The notes under the pieces were generated by a model that searched no databases, had not been told where the DNA came from, and saw nothing but the letters and a program-made list of their open reading frames with translations. A program made the position numbers and the translations under genes. From Lutraria lutraria (lineage: Eukaryota > Mollusca > Bivalvia > Venerida > Mactridae), in assembly GCA_964023205.1 (NCBI GenBank), contig OZ026834.1, positions 47,239,029 through 47,303,028 on the forward strand: a DNA stretch of 64,000 nt, given 5' to 3'. How positions within the stretch are numbered: position 1 is the stretch's first letter; every line of letters begins with the position of its first letter. Below, piece by piece: positions 33,871-48,209 of the stretch.

Positions 33871-36000
33871 ATCGCTATATACCTTATTATTCTCGTTCAT
33901 TATTACAGAATACATTACAAAACCTATTAGGGAAAATTTATCGGCTGAAATGACCATAAATCTAACACGTTTGATTCTATCTTGTGTACAGGATTCATTT
34001 GTATAGGATTTAAAGCTTTTTTATCTTAATAATAGACAACACTTTTCATAATTTCGAGCTTAAATCACAAATATACGTGCAAATCTGCTGACTAAATCAT
34101 GATTTTAATTTTGATAAGAAGTTAATAAAACTAGCTGGGGTTAAATTATGTAGTTTTATAACTTGTAAAATCATTACCTACACTCGTTCAATTTGAACTT
34201 TTCTTCTGCGTCTAGAACGGTTTGTTGACTGGCAAGATTGATCTCTTATCTTTTAATTATCTCCCTTAAATCTCAACCAAGTCGCTGAACTATCCGGGGG
34301 TAAGGTGATAACAATCTGATACCAGTTTTAGACTATAATCTGATATCAATTTTATCAAAACGTCTATCTTGATTTTTTAAAAAGCTCAGATTTCGGTCGC
34401 TCAATATTCGCTTTGTTTTACCATCATTAATGTACTAATTTACAAACCTCTAAAATGGCTACATGCATTGAAACAATAAAGAGGGTACATTTTTCTAACC
34501 TGTATTGAGTAAAGCATATCGACTCGTCCCATTTAAGCGAGGAATTCACACGGACTAAGGGCATTATTCTCACAGCATTTTGACGTTTTAGGAAAGATAT
34601 TCGCATATCTTGGTGTGATAGGAATCTTATAGTATGATTGTGATAACATTATACGCTGTTTTCATGCTTAATATCTTCTTAATTTGATAACAAAACTATT
34701 TTAACGCTATAATTCACATAATGTGACTCTTTAACCGCTTCGATGAGTAATAAACTAAATCATTGATAAACTATTCCAATTAATACATATACCAGGCTTT
34801 TTGTTCACAGCCCATCCTGATTCATTCACTGATCGTAATTTGTTAAAGAATTAAAATTTTATAATGATATAAATTCCTACAGTTATATGTCCCTTTTATT
34901 TTTGTCTCTTATGAAAACAACATAGGGTCTGATTATTGCGTTCTTTCAGTCAGGGTCGAAGATGTTAAAGCATTGAAACAATGTTCAAAGCGTGTTCACC
35001 TGGTCAATGAAAAGATGTAACATTAAAACAATAATATTATGTCATTTTGCACAGTCCTACAAAACAGACCAGAGTGGCCATCTTTTACAATAAAACAAGG
35101 ACGAATGAATGAAAAACATTAATACATTCATAAAAAACGAAGCAGTATAAAAATGTTGGATATTTATAGATTTAATAGTTATTTGGATCCTTTATTTAGT
35201 AAAAACAACTGAGTGTTAAATGTATTCATGGTTTGGGCAGATAATAAAGTCGTTTAATTTAAATGGCATTTGTTATTTAACACGAGAGAACATCAAAGCT
35301 GTGCTACAATTTATCACGCAACATCGGCGTACAACACGCAAACATTTAAAATCGTCACGCCCTGACATACTGGACAGTTGCCACACGCCATCTGCTGGCC
35401 GTTAATTGTCTTAACAAAAACATTCAATGACATGTAATTGTTGACTAAACGTTAAGCATGAAGTTCCCAAAACCCCACGTAACAGTCAGACGTGCAATAT
35501 ACAGATAAATGGACAGATAAGGTCCGCCATCGTATCTGACATGTTCATAGTTTTAATAATTCAATAGAGGGAGTGGTCAAAATTGTCAGTCACGTGTTGC
35601 GATTTTTAAATGAATTCCAATTCAGGGTCATGTTTGCGGTGACCTTTCTGTGACATCTCGTATATTCCCACAGGTGACAAATCGTATAATCAGTAAATAA
35701 TATCATACATATAAATACGAGAAAAAAATACAAATGTAAATAATATCAAAACACTGTCCAGAGTACATTTAGTTTCATAAACAATATTTAATTGAATGCT
35801 ATCCGTCGGTATATTTCAACTGGTTAGACATCTTTTTTAACGCAGATATATACGGCAGACGGTTCGTCAAACCAGCTTTCTTGGACAGTATGAGACCACT
35901 GTTGCACATGTTGTCCAGTGAGATCGTTGTATTTTACAAGTCTAAATTGTATACTAGTAGACGGATCTCAGGATTTACACGTGGTCATAAAGTGGGCTAT

Positions 36001-36036
36001 GTTCAGTTTCCATGAGTACTTTCTGTACTTTGATTT
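36001..36036 (+). mobile_element. Family-D 3' end fragment
   Basis: GTTCAGTTTCCATGAGTACT then TTCTGTACTTTGATTTT, matching the end of 31901-32068. Confidence 0.6.
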
Positions 36037-36567
36037 TAAGTTCGTCTTCAAAATGCCACGAAAGCATTGCAAATCAGCTAAATATGCAAACTCATCCAGA
36101 AGACGGAAGTGCCAACAAGTCACGTGATTTGTTACGTATCATGTCACTGTCAAGTTTGATCACTGTGGAATATAGAACAAAGGTCACATGACAAAGACAT
36201 GGGACACGTGATCATTGCCCTATGTAGCTCTACATGTCACTTATATAACATTATAAACTTGAGTATTGACTGATCTGCCAATAAGCCCGTGTAAATCCTG
36301 TTTACAAAGGACAAACTAAAGACACCGTCTGCTGATACTAGTGTTTGTCTAACCACCCGGACAGACGACACTGACAGACGACAGTGGTACAGTATTGCCT
36401 GCTTCTATATTCTTTCACAGTGAAGATTGTTTATGTATGTCACACATAACGTCTCCTGTAAAGTAAAGAAATATGATTCAAGATAAAGAAATGATATTTT
36501 ATGACCAAATAAAAGAAGTCGATAAGTTGAATGCAAAACAAATATCTTACTAAACAATCTACATGTA

Positions 36568-36742
36568 CAGTACACCACCCACCAGTGTTGCCCTCTTGAG
36601 CAACAACCTCCCTTCAACAACAGCACGATTTTCCCCACTGCACGATTTAACAATGAATTTAACCTCTCTAGAGCAACAACGTCTCAACAACAACATTCTC
36701 TTGCTACTCCTAAAGACTGTTGCTTTAGAGAGGTTTCACTGT
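36568..36742 (+). mobile_element. Family-A MITE, copy A7
   Basis: CAGTACACCACCCACCAG left end and AGAGAGGTTTCACTG right end. Interior GAGCAACAACCTCCCTTCAA and CTCAACAACAACATT. Confidence 0.8.
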
Positions 36743-37504
36743 ACTTAAAATTATAGATATTATCTTTCTGGACAAATGATTGATAGAACATGGAAACTAT
36801 ATGATAAATGACTTTTCATTCCAGCATCTTCAGCAATGTGTATATATCTACACTAAACATGGCACCATGCTTGACTAGCTACATATCTCTGACCGTCAGA
36901 GACCCACACTACTGCTCTTTGTAGTTTAAGGAATGTCTTTTACAAAGAATTAGTTGTATAGTCTGAACTTAACAGACATTGTATACATGCTTAAATGACA
37001 TGATTGACTACATGTTGTATTTTTATAAAGTCAGATCTTTCATAGCATGGAATACCGCCTGGAGGATATACTTCGCGTATGGGAAGTATATCATAGCAAG
37101 AAATTATCTTACTCAAAGAGATAAGTAGAATTTAATGCTGTTATAAGACTTATGGAAACCATATACTGTTTCATTAACAATACCCCTGAGTCAAGCTTGA
37201 AAGATTTGAAGCTAAGCCGCAAATGATAATGAAGGTCTGATGTTTTTTTCTGTCATTATAACCCGCATCATACAGTACGCGTGTTTAGGTAGTAGATGCA
37301 TAGAAACAATAATTATAACTTAAAGTTTTTCACTACATTTTTTTGACAAGCAGTGCCAAGCATTTTATAGAATTGTTAATACATGTAGATGCATTATGAA
37401 GAAAGCTGACTGAATAATTATATATTCTAAATTCATTAACTGTGAGCAGATCATTTTTACAACATTCGTACAACAGGTCGGTATGATTTCAATTTGTTCG
37501 TTTT

Positions 37505-38255
37505 AATCGAACCAGCTTAGAAAACATAATACTATTATAAACATAATATATGCTATCATAAACACAATACTATTATACACATAATATATACTATCATAAA
37601 CACAATACTATTATAAACGCCAAACTATCATAAACACAATACTATTATACACATAATATATACTATCATAAACACAATACTATTATAAACGCCAAACTAT
37701 CATAAACACAATACTATTATACACATAATATATACTATCATAAACACAATACTATTATAAACGCCATACTATCATAAACACAATACTATTATACACATAA
37801 TATATACTATCATAAACACAATACTATTATAAACGCCAAACTATCATAAACACAATGCTATTATAAACAACATAATATCATAAACATAATACTATCATAA
37901 ACACAATACTATTATAAACGCCAAACTATCATAAACACAATACTATTATAAACGCCAAACTATCATAAACACAATACTATTATAAACGCCAAACTATCAT
38001 AAACACAATGCTATTATAAACAACATAATATCATAAACATAATACTATCATAAACACAATACTATTATAAACGCCAAACTATCATAAACACAATACTATT
38101 ATAAACGCCAAACTATTATAAACATAATACTAGCATAAACATATTACTATTATAAACATAATGATATAATAAACAATACCATTATAAACATAGTGATATC
38201 ATTAACATAATACTATCATAAGCATGATACTATATCATAAACATAATACACATGG
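37505..38255 (+). repeat. Higher-order AT-rich array (ATAAACACAATACTATTATA units)
   Basis: Short units (ATCATAAACACAATACTATT, ATAAACGCCAAACT, ATACACATAATATATACT) alternate in blocks of roughly 35 and 70-75 bp. The block with ACACATAATATATACT occurs in the first half, then is replaced by ATAAACAACATAATATC blocks. About 750 bp overall, fading at the 3' end. Confidence 0.9.
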
Positions 38256-39345
38256 AACAAGTCACTACCTATTTTCTATGTTTTAGCAATTTTCGACAGC
38301 ATATCTGACTGGTTGTTATTGACATAGATACGAAGTACTTTATACACCTTTTTCCTAAAAGAACGGGGTTTCCTGGTTTCAAATAATGATAAATCTATAG
38401 TGTATTCCCTTTAAGCAAATGATACAGATAAATTACTCTCACTGAATAACAAATAAATATATTTTGTAAATCTCCATACAGTACAAATACGACAGTCTAG
38501 TATTTTATTGCATTCCTTCGGGGTACGTGGGAAAATCAAACGGAATTAATCTAAATTATGACAATATTAATGATAATCATTTTGTCTCGTGTTTTCCTCT
38601 CATACTCAATCTTCATATTTGCAATAAAATATTCATGCGATGTGTCAATCAGGCCCTGAAAATATCCGATTATATCGCGAAAACAAATGCTAATCAAGCT
38701 TGCGTTAAATTATGATTGTTTCTTCAATACTAGATTGGTGACTGGCCATGTTTTTAGTCTATCCGTTGACGTGTGTATGTTCATCCATAATTCTGATTAA
38801 CAAATCTCACAATCAGAGTACGATAAATAAGATATCCCACGCTATCGTGTGCCCCCTAGATTTTAATCACGTGATTTCAATACTGATACGAGCCCTTATC
38901 TTCTGCCTTTTGAATCTTGATTGTTTTATATATTCATTATAAATAGACAAATCGAAGTCAGATCACACTAAATCTGCTACCTACAGACACATAACCGTAC
39001 ACTGTCTATTACACAAGGTCATGCTTTCTGTGGGATTATCATGAAACATTTAACATATGTTACCTGGGTCACAGAGCGTTGGACTTTGTATCTTGTTTAC
39101 GGGTCTCAGATTGTAGTTTTAGTCCTGAAGACGATTATTAGATCAATTTAGGGGGTTACATTACACAACTGAAGTTTTCCACCTGTCTGTTTGGTTTTGG
39201 TAAACAATTATATAGGAAAATACGAGTCCCATAACCACCGTAAAATTATCTATGGTTTTAATGACTTCCACATGTACGCCTAGAAGCTGATTTATGTTCT
39301 TTTGACGAAAGTAAAAAACAACAGAAGCTTATACCAAAACAAATA

Positions 39346-39433
39346 CAGTACAACTCTCTTGAGCAACAACATCCCTTCAACAACATAATTTTGCTATATT
39401 CCAGAAGGTGGTGTTTTTGAGAGGTTGCACAGT
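39346..39433 (+). mobile_element. Family-A MITE, copy A8 (internally deleted)
   Basis: Both ends present (CAGTACAACTCTCTTGAGC and GAGAGGTTGCACAGTA) but only ~88 bp long. About half the interior is missing. Confidence 0.7.
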
Positions 39434-41708
39434 ATACCTAAAACAAATTAACTGTACTTGCAACACCAGGTGTTGTCCAAAGAATATCACAAAACAGTGA
39501 TATAGACGGTTTAATCTATCAGAAACGGCAACATTAACAAACAGAAATTACGTTACTTCTAAGCGTGTTTTCTTGTTCGTGCAACAATTAACTGGATATC
39601 TAACGACTTGTGTATAGAGCTGTGGTTTCTAGACTGTCGGCTGTAGTCTGCATTTCCTTCCGATGTTGCATCGTTTCGCAAAAGAGAGATCCGCTAGTTT
39701 GATACTTGAGTTTTGTATAAAAGTACAACAATTACTAATGACAACGATCTAATACCCCGTTGTAGTTTTCTACAAATATCCACCGCAGTTTTGTTGCGAG
39801 GTAACCATTTAGTTGGTTTGATTTAATGATTTGATTTTCCGAGGTTCGTGAATTCATTTTACACTCGATGTAACCATGACAATGGCGGAAATTGGCGACA
39901 AGTTTTACCTATCTCACTAAAGATAATTAATTCTTCTCGAATAGCAGGGTATAGAAAATGATCAACAGACCAAATAAATTGTGGAAAATAGTTGCCATCC
40001 AATTTACAGTCTATTGGTAACGTAATACTTAGATAGTAACGCCTCGTCGCATCGCGTCAACCACCAGATCCCAGATAATATAACCTTCTTGCGCAAGGCT
40101 CAGTAATCCACAAAACTAGTCAAATATTTTTCAATTATGATTTTAAATTAGAATTAACCTTTCGCAACGAGCTATAATTAGATCGTAGGACGGCTCCAGT
40201 ATTTAATTAAACCCCGAGTTCGCTCGGGCAAAATTCAATGCCGGTTTTTGTCAGGAGTAATGAATTGATTTTATAATTTGAAGGTCGCGTGCCGTTATGA
40301 CTGGTCTTTGAGCAAGCCACGTGTTCGTCTGTCAAAACGTGTTTGGTTCTTTTTAACACAGTTATTGATTTATACTTTGCAACTGCAACTCACATTTACT
40401 ACATTTGTATTTATAAAAAATATTAACGTATTTTGATCAATTTAAATTTTGTAATGAGATCTAAAGTATAAAAAGGCATTTGTTTAATGGGTGATATATG
40501 CAGGGGTTTTCAACAACTTATACAAACTGTATAGTAAAATCACGCACTTTACGAGCACAACGTGAATGCATTTTCATGAACAATAAGCCACTAATCGTCC
40601 AATGCAATGCAATTATTGATACAATAATGCATTAGACAATATGATTGTTGTCGCTAGAACATGATGGGTCGCTCCAACCCCGCGATAATTATATCTTGTA
40701 TATTTTATGGCTCTTTTACTTCAATGACCCGTCGCAGACGACAGTTAAAGTCTCGCGCGTTGACCACACTGATGAATCGTCTGATATTGCTGAGATATAA
40801 TAACTGACTAGTGTGCTTATTAAGTTAACTTAGAGAGAGAACAAAGGCAGAAGATAATTAACCGTATAAAGTTTGGTTCTTAGTGTCAGCACTTTCAAGA
40901 ACACTTGATGAATTGTCGGCTGATACTTTGATTTTCTTGTCGTCTGTTTGACTAAACCATCTGGTATCAGAGAGACGCTTGACAAAATGGCGGGATAGTA
41001 AAACAGAACATGAAAGATAAACAGAAGTGGGATGCACTAAAAGGAAAGTGGGTCAATTAAGATTTAACGAAGCTTTTATAGAGATCACAAATCAACAAAC
41101 AGCATAAGACTTCTTATTCAAATATGAAACAAAAGAAATTAGACAATTAGTCGCAGATAATTGTTGTGACGTATCTGCTAGTCGCCATCTTGAAATTAAT
41201 TGAGTACCTTTGTGGACAACTGATGTAAAAACACTTGAATTTGTTTGAACTCTTCTTATGATCACTATGACAACAATTGACAAGATGAATAGAAGTAACA
41301 TGAAAGACGTGACAGACGATAGTTAGCTGCTGGGGAGATACAAGCACGAGATATTTATCAAAATAATCTAAGGAAGAAATGGCGCTAAAACAGATGAATT
41401 ACACGCTGATTTTCATACATTTCAGAAATCTTTTGAAACAATAAAACGATAAAGCTGTATCCGTAGTAATGAGAATATACCACGTTAGCTGAAAGTTTGG
41501 CACTGTTGACGGTCCCATACAGAGGAACTATTACACTAGTGAGTTGATTTCACATCAAGTGTAATAATAAATTATAGCTTTATCAGTTCTACAGAAGTAA
41601 TAAATCATTTTGTCTTTTTGTTTTATGTTTGCTTTTTCATTTTGTATTTCATGGAGGTCCGCATGTGTGTATTTGTTTAATACAGAAGATCTTTGATGAT
41701 ATCCTATG

Positions 41709-41884
41709 CAGTATATCCTCTCCAGAGCGGCCTTCACTTGAGCAACAACCATCCTTCAACAATACCATGATTTTCCCCACAGTACGATTGAACTATTTAT
41801 TTAACCTCTTTAGACCAACAACCTCTCAACAACAACATAATTTTGCTACTGTCAAAGAGTGTTACTTTGGAGAGGTTGCACTGC
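41709..41884 (+). mobile_element. Family-A MITE, copy A9
   Basis: CAGTATATCCTCTCCAGAGC left end and GGAGAGGTTGCACTG right end, near full length. Confidence 0.8.
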
Positions 41885-42469
41885 ACATGTGTATGAAACA
41901 TTTTCTTTTAAAGCTTTTCTTCAGAATTGTCGATGTTTACTTTTCTAAATGTCACGTGATATGTTGATTTGTGACTCATGTTATTCTCTTAACAAAGGAA
42001 TTTATTTTTATTTATTTTTTGTTTTCATTTATTCACTGATTATAGTCTCGTTTAATCACGTTTATATAATTACATGTATACTAAAACGTTAGTATGTGTC
42101 ACTTGAATCATAACGTGTCTCGCTTGCATGCCAAACATCCGGAGATGTTCTGCAATGAACGTACGCGTAAATGCAAAAAATGCAAGCGTGCATGCTAGAC
42201 ATATCTTAAAGTATTTTTCAAACAACGTAAATAACACAGATTGATTCTCAGTGAATTATTCAGTGTCTAGTAATTAGTTTCCAGCAGAAAGAAGCAAGGT
42301 TATCCGATTGGGATCATGTGATCAAGCATTGCGTGTTGGAAGCCTTCAGTTATCATCGTCTTGTTGAATATCGATTGTTTCATCTTATAGTGATGTCTCA
42401 AATGCACTTTTAAAATACAAATTGTGAATAACTCAACCAAATTGTCAATGTTCTTTTCAAAGACAAATG

Positions 42470-42635
42470 CAGTACAACCTCTCTCCAAAGCAACACTTTG
42501 GGAGAAGCAAAACTATGTTGTTGTTGAGAGGTTGTTGCTCTAATAAGTGAATCTTGAAGTGGGAAAAAATCATGCTGTTGTTAAAGCGAGGTTATTGTTG
42601 CTCAAGAGAAGGACCCTCTTGAGAAGCTGAACTGT
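42470..42635 (-). mobile_element. Family-A MITE, copy A10
   Basis: CAGTACAACCTCTCTCCAAA left end and GAGAAGCTGAACTGTA right end. Confidence 0.75.
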
Positions 42636-43302
42636 ATAGTAAAAAAGTAAACAATTTTAAAGATATTGATATATTATATAAGATAAATACATCCCCCTGA
42701 AAGTGTAGGTATCAAATATTGTGTGGTAAAATAAAAAGCAAGTGATATTCCAAACAAAATAATCTATAAAGACCGGCGCGCAATAACAACAATGACAACA
42801 TGTTTGTCATAATAATTATGTTTTATTGTTTATATTTATTATCTGATGTTCGAGAACAACAAAAACAACATAACAACAGAAATGAATATTTCCAATCAAT
42901 AATTAATCGAACGTTGCATACAATATTAATCATTACAATATTATTAAACATTGAGGTTTGTTTTCCTAGCCAACTATGTTGTGAGGCATACACTGTACGT
43001 AGTGATGACTCGATAAACGTTATGGTTCTTGCTATTGGTATTGCCAGAACATGTTCTTGACGCACACTTTGATTACAACATTCCTTTGTGTGGTGCTCCA
43101 TTCCCCCCTTTCTTTATTTTCCATCGCTTACTGATATGGACTCAGTGAGTAATTTATATAATGAACCATTGCGTTGCCGTCATTGTTTATATCCCGTCTT
43201 TAAACAACATTGAGTTATTATGTTTTATCTCCCGTCAATGAGTGATATAATTGTGGTATGTTTTACTCTTATTATGAATTCTGTGTGGTACTGATAACAA
43301 TA

Positions 43303-43446
43303 CAGTTCAACTGCTCTAGAGCGGCCCTCTCTTGAGCAACAACCTTCATTCAACAACAGCACAATTTAACTATTAATTTGACCTCTCTATTTGACCTCAT
43401 TATGTTGCTACTCCAAAAGGGTGTTGCTTTGTAGAGATTGCACTGT
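43303..43446 (+). mobile_element. Family-A MITE, copy A11 (short)
   Basis: CAGTTCAACTGCTCTAGAGC left end and TTGTAGAGATTGCACTG right end, with ~30 bp missing from the centre. Confidence 0.75.
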
Positions 43447-45562
43447 ATAACCAATGTTCTACATACGTGTAAAATGCTGTTCTTTATACAGAACCAAGAC
43501 ATGGATGATATCATTATACAAAGAAGAAAAAACTACAAGGGTGCTTCCATATATAGTTCCATGATCCACCGAACATAAGAGATTGACAAACAAACAGATT
43601 GTGAAATACGACCTCTGTAAATACACTGATAAATACGGCGTACAAATTTACTACATTGAGACATTTCTAAGACAACACCACGTTCCTAGGTAACAAACAC
43701 GTTATATCGAACATGGACATCTAAACATATCGTAGCTAAATCATATTTTTTCCGGTACAATCTTGGTATAGTTAGCAAGGTTTCGAAAGCTATCTTCAAC
43801 ATTTTAAAAAACATTATTATAGATAAGGCCCTATGAGAAGAAAGCCGAAGCATTCCGAGTAGTAATTATGTGATTGATTGCCACGAAGGCCAACAAGAAC
43901 ATCACGCATCATTGCATTGATAATAAATCCTTGCTATGTCATGATTACGTATCAGTTTAGATCTCGGCTTATTAAGTATTATTAGTTTTATCAAACTTAT
44001 TTTCTGTTAAGATGCTAAACAGACAGAAGCATGTAATAGTGAATGATTCATTTAGGTTTTTACATCATATGTCATTGAAATACGATTAAAATTATGTATG
44101 ATTGTTTGAGTTGTGTATTTCAAAACATATCCATGGAGTGTTTATGTATTTAACCATTGGATTTTCATTTCATAAAGATCAGAAAAATGTAAACTGTAAG
44201 TTTATAATTTGTACATTCATCATTGTCTATAGCTCGGGACTAGGCAATGGCAACGTGTCTCAAACACATCCAGTTGACGACTCGAGTGTTGTTGATATGG
44301 AATACATCGGACAAATGTTCGGTTATCCGAAATCTATGATACTTGAACTTTCCCTTACATTTAATTATGTAAAGAATGGCTGTCCCTGAAAGACACTAAG
44401 ATAAAATTCCACTCATAAATCAATGCATTGATAAATTCACATTTAGCATGGGAAATTGACAAGCCCAGCACATGGAAATCGATGTAATAATGTTTCGTTT
44501 GACATTACAAATAGAACAAAACGGATTCATAGACGCTTGATATTGCTTTTCGATGAAACGGATGAATAGAATCACGTGATCAGGGTGCTCTCGATTTAAT
44601 GAACATGTCATGTTTATCCGTATAATACTTTACAGACAAAAGATAATTACGAAATCGTTTTAATGAGCATTGATTGTTGTACAGTGGTAGTTTTGTTGGG
44701 AAATAGTTTCATTAAAAGCAATAAAACGGATCATTTAAGCTGTAGAAACTCAAACTAATCGAGTCTACTCATAGTCTCGTTTTCTTCATGGAATTCTCGC
44801 GAGACTTGCGCCAAATTACGTCATACTTCCACTGCTTCATGATCACCTATATTTTCGATATCAAGTTATGGAGTGATGGTTGCCACTGTTCTATCATAAA
44901 TCTTTTTTTATATTCTTTAGCAATTTTATTATATTATTAGACGTAGTTTATCTCATTCACGCATGTTTTCGAGTTCATTGTCTAACTTATTTTATTATAA
45001 ACATATTCATCATTTATTCTTGTGGGTTTAATTATGAATTTCCCGCTCAAACGTGTCATGCTATAGACGCCATAAAAACGTTTTCATGAGCTTTAAAGGA
45101 AAATGGTTTCTAAAATGGCGTCTTATTACATAAACAACACGTTGTTTGGATATTAACGCCTACTTGTCACCATGACAATGCGTCTTTGTGGTATTTTTTC
45201 ACGCAGTATTCTTGAAAAATTGTCATTAAATTTTGATCAGCTCTTTAAGTCGAATAATGACGACAAATTGATGGCGATATCACCTTAGTATTATTGATGT
45301 GTCGCTTGATAATAAATTCCTTGATTTCACAAGGGAGAAATTATCTCGCAGACTAGAACACATCGTTTCATCATAAATACGTTTGTTGTCCTATGGATGT
45401 TTTATTGTGCTGAACATAAATTACTCTGAAATTTTACGCTTTCATTTTTTTACTGATGAAAAACTAAAATTATTGATTTGTAAGCTTAAAGTAATCTATC
45501 ATGTTTGGAACAAAATGCGGATTGCTAATCTCACAATCATTGGCATTGAGACAATGCACAAT

Positions 45563-45690
45563 ATAAACAGAACAGAACAGAACAGAACTTTTATTAGAGA
45601 CTTGTACAAAGTATATTGTCAAAACAGTACAAAGATACAGTACAAATCAACATGTCCTGTAACAGGTGGAAAAGGCATATGAATGAGAAA
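45563..45690 (-). mobile_element. LINE-like 3' tail with ACAGA repeat
   Basis: AACAGAACAGAACAGAACAG is followed by TTTTATTAGAGACTTGTAC. Read on the minus strand this is a body ending TCTAATAAAAGTTCTGTTCTG, i.e. a short tandem tail like those ending some LINEs. No ORF remains, so assignment is tentative. Confidence 0.35.
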
Positions 45691-45962
45691 TTATAATTAA
45701 CAATATACTTGTAATCTATATTTGAAAAAATATCATTATGTTAATTGAGCTAAGAGTGTGAGCATAATCAATTAAGAGTAGTTAGCATGGAATTTCTAAA
45801 AGATAAAGCTCATTTTATAAATCTAGTAGTATTTAGTAAAACAGTCTTATGTTGTGTATTAAGAAGTTCAAGAAATTTCAACATTGATAGTTTTTTATTA
45901 TGATGTTTTTCCTAAAGTTTTTGAATATAGGGCAAATATATATGAAATGGTATTCGTCTTCA

Positions 45963-46275
45963 ATACATAGTTCCCACATCTACATTATTTACCTCCCTTG
46001 GCGGCCATCTTGCTTGGCAAATTCAACAAGCACTAATAGAAGATATTTATATTTTTTTTCTGATAATTCTAAATATAGAATATTTATATGTGACAACTAC
46101 ATTTTCTTAAACCTGATGTGATTATGGCCTTAACAACTTCATGATTAAGTTATCTTTTATACATTTAGTTGTTTAACAACCAATTTTCTTATTTTTTCTA
46201 TTAAGCGCATAAGAAATTTGCCAAGCAAGATGGCCGCCAAGGGAGGTAAATATTGTAGATGTGGGAACTATGTAT
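45963..46275. mobile_element. Inverted-repeat element with 61-bp arms
   Basis: The left arm 45963-46023 (ATACATAGTTCCCACATCTA ... CTTGCTTGGCAAATT) and right arm 46215-46275 are reverse complements with a single mismatch by eye. They flank a 191-bp AT-rich spacer. Each arm contains the GC-rich core CCTCCCTTGGCGGCCATCTT, i.e. AAGATGGCCGCC in the other direction. No other copy was seen in the window. Confidence 0.9.
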
Positions 46276-46749
46276 ATCATTTTGTGGCATAGTAAACAAT
46301 AACGTTGGTTTCTTTCTTTTATAAAAAAGCTTAATGTACCTAATTCACTCATTTTAGCAGACACTTATATCAGGAATACTCCTTAATTCAATTAGATGTT
46401 GTCCTTAATAACTTTAGTGAATGCTTGTTTTACCAATACGAAATCTATCAACGAATGTGTGTCATATGGATGGCATTCAACATTGGGTGCAATTATGTTA
46501 AATGCCTCATCATCGGTATTTAGGGTAGTGTGAATGCCAAGATTAATTCTCTGAACCTCATTCTAACATCATTAATTACACTTTTACCTATTCCCATTTC
46601 ATTTATCTTCTGATATAAATTTTATTTTGTATTTCTTGTTGTTCTTTTTGTAAAAGAAACGTTGCCGATATACCGCGCACTGTGTGCAATATTCATACTA
46701 ACCAAACATATTTATACTTGACCTAATTGATGCGAGTTGATGAACTATG

Positions 46750-46922
46750 ATTTAAACCTCCCCAAAGCAACACCCTTTGTGAGTAGCAAAATTGTGTTGT
46801 TGTTGAGAGTTTGTTGCTCTAGAGAATTAAATTAATTGAAAATCAAGGAGTGGGAATATTCATGCTATTGTTAAAGGAAGGTTGTTGCTAAAGAGAGGGT
46901 CGCTCTGGAGAGGTTGTACCGT
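46750..46922 (-). mobile_element. Family-A MITE, copy A12
   Basis: TTTAAACCTCCCCAAAGCAA left end (eroded) and CTGGAGAGGTTGTACCGTA right end. Confidence 0.75.
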
Positions 46923-48209
46923 ATTTAAAGTAAGCATCGCAATCTACATACCAGGGGGTGAGTTCGTACATGGAATGTTTTTGTCATCAATGTCAGAAAG
47001 TACGAAAAAAAACACTGATGTCTAAAATACTGACATTTTGAAAATATAATACAGTGGCCAATGATCGTATCACAACTTATAGATACACTAAAAGTTTCCC
47101 ATGATCGACTTTTTTTCAGACAAACAGGTTCGAATGTACTGTATGTCGGTAAACACCATACATTGTTTTAGTTAACGGGTTAATATGACGAAGTGCTACG
47201 GATATTGTCATTATTATACTTGGTATTGCAAACGTCTTTGATCCGGATTTTGGGTGCAATACCTCTGAAAGATTTTACTTTTACCTAATAACATACTAAG
47301 ACTGTCTCGTACATTATGTGCGATAGAATGCACGCTTTAATTGTTCTCATATGCTGTTAACTCGAGTCTATAAACTCCTCATTGTATATTGCTTTCATAT
47401 CAAATCTGATGCAATGTCTAATATATGACTGTGTACTTTAGAATTATCATTTCTTAACAAAAGTACACAATGCTAATTCTCGATTTCTTTCAAGTTTGAG
47501 TTCTTTTTGTGTGAGGAATTCATGCTTTTTTTAAAAATAGAAACATTCTAGCTTTACTCTTTTATTCGACATAACTGTATAAATTACGATCTAGTTTTAT
47601 TTATTCAATTAATAGTTGGGTAATGGAGTGATTTGTTTGGTTAGTTCGTCATGATTGCATTGTTGCTTAAATGAAATATCTTTTATTGTGTTTAGAGTTT
47701 GTGATTGCTATTACGGTACCAATTTATCATATGAATGGTAAGTAATTATTGTATATTACTGAATAATAAATCATCAAGCATCTCGCTTACACGGCCCTCA
47801 GCGAACTATTATATTCAGCAATAGTCAGAAATATATCAAATAACAGTTAAAAAGCATTGGTCAATAGGCTATTGTGTATTATTCTATCACGTTGTATTGT
47901 ATACAACAGCGTCATTACATTGTAGCCCATTTCCGAGTAAGGCCATAATAGTACAGAAATCTAACTATATAATCAATACCTTATGTAATAACATACAAAT
48001 AATGATAAAGTTTATAAATATAAGAACACTATCTGTTAAGTTATAAACATCTAATGTACTGACAGTATTCTATTATGATATTATAGTAATCATGGAGTTG
48101 TAACAAAGTTGTCAATCGCTGGTTCACTACAACCACTGTATGGTTATATCGTTAATGTGATGTCGCCCACTGGATGAAAGATTCAGTGCCAATTGTATAA
48201 CTCTGTGTG

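Larger units (their letters stand above)
33871..37500. other. Gene-free region
   Basis: No gene recognised. Contains a family-D end (36001-36036) and MITE A7. The 61-codon frame at 35220-35405 has no recognisable domain. Confidence 0.55.
38256..45560. other. Gene-free region
   Basis: No gene recognised. It holds MITEs A8-A11 and a perfect 6-bp-stem TTCG hairpin (CCCGAG/CTCGGG, 40213-40228). Open frames such as 44102-44389 (+, 95 codons) show no domain. Confidence 0.55.

Noticed and set aside
33713..34006. Plus-strand frame with Cys/Val/Arg repeats
   Set aside because: Translation of the GTGC low-complexity tract.
37505..38255. Considered as a CRISPR-like array
   Set aside because: Units are contiguous variants with no unique spacers, in animal DNA. 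It is a satellite.
44102..44389. 95-codon plus-strand frame
   Set aside because: No domain or homologous pattern recognised. Length is within chance expectation for 64 kb.
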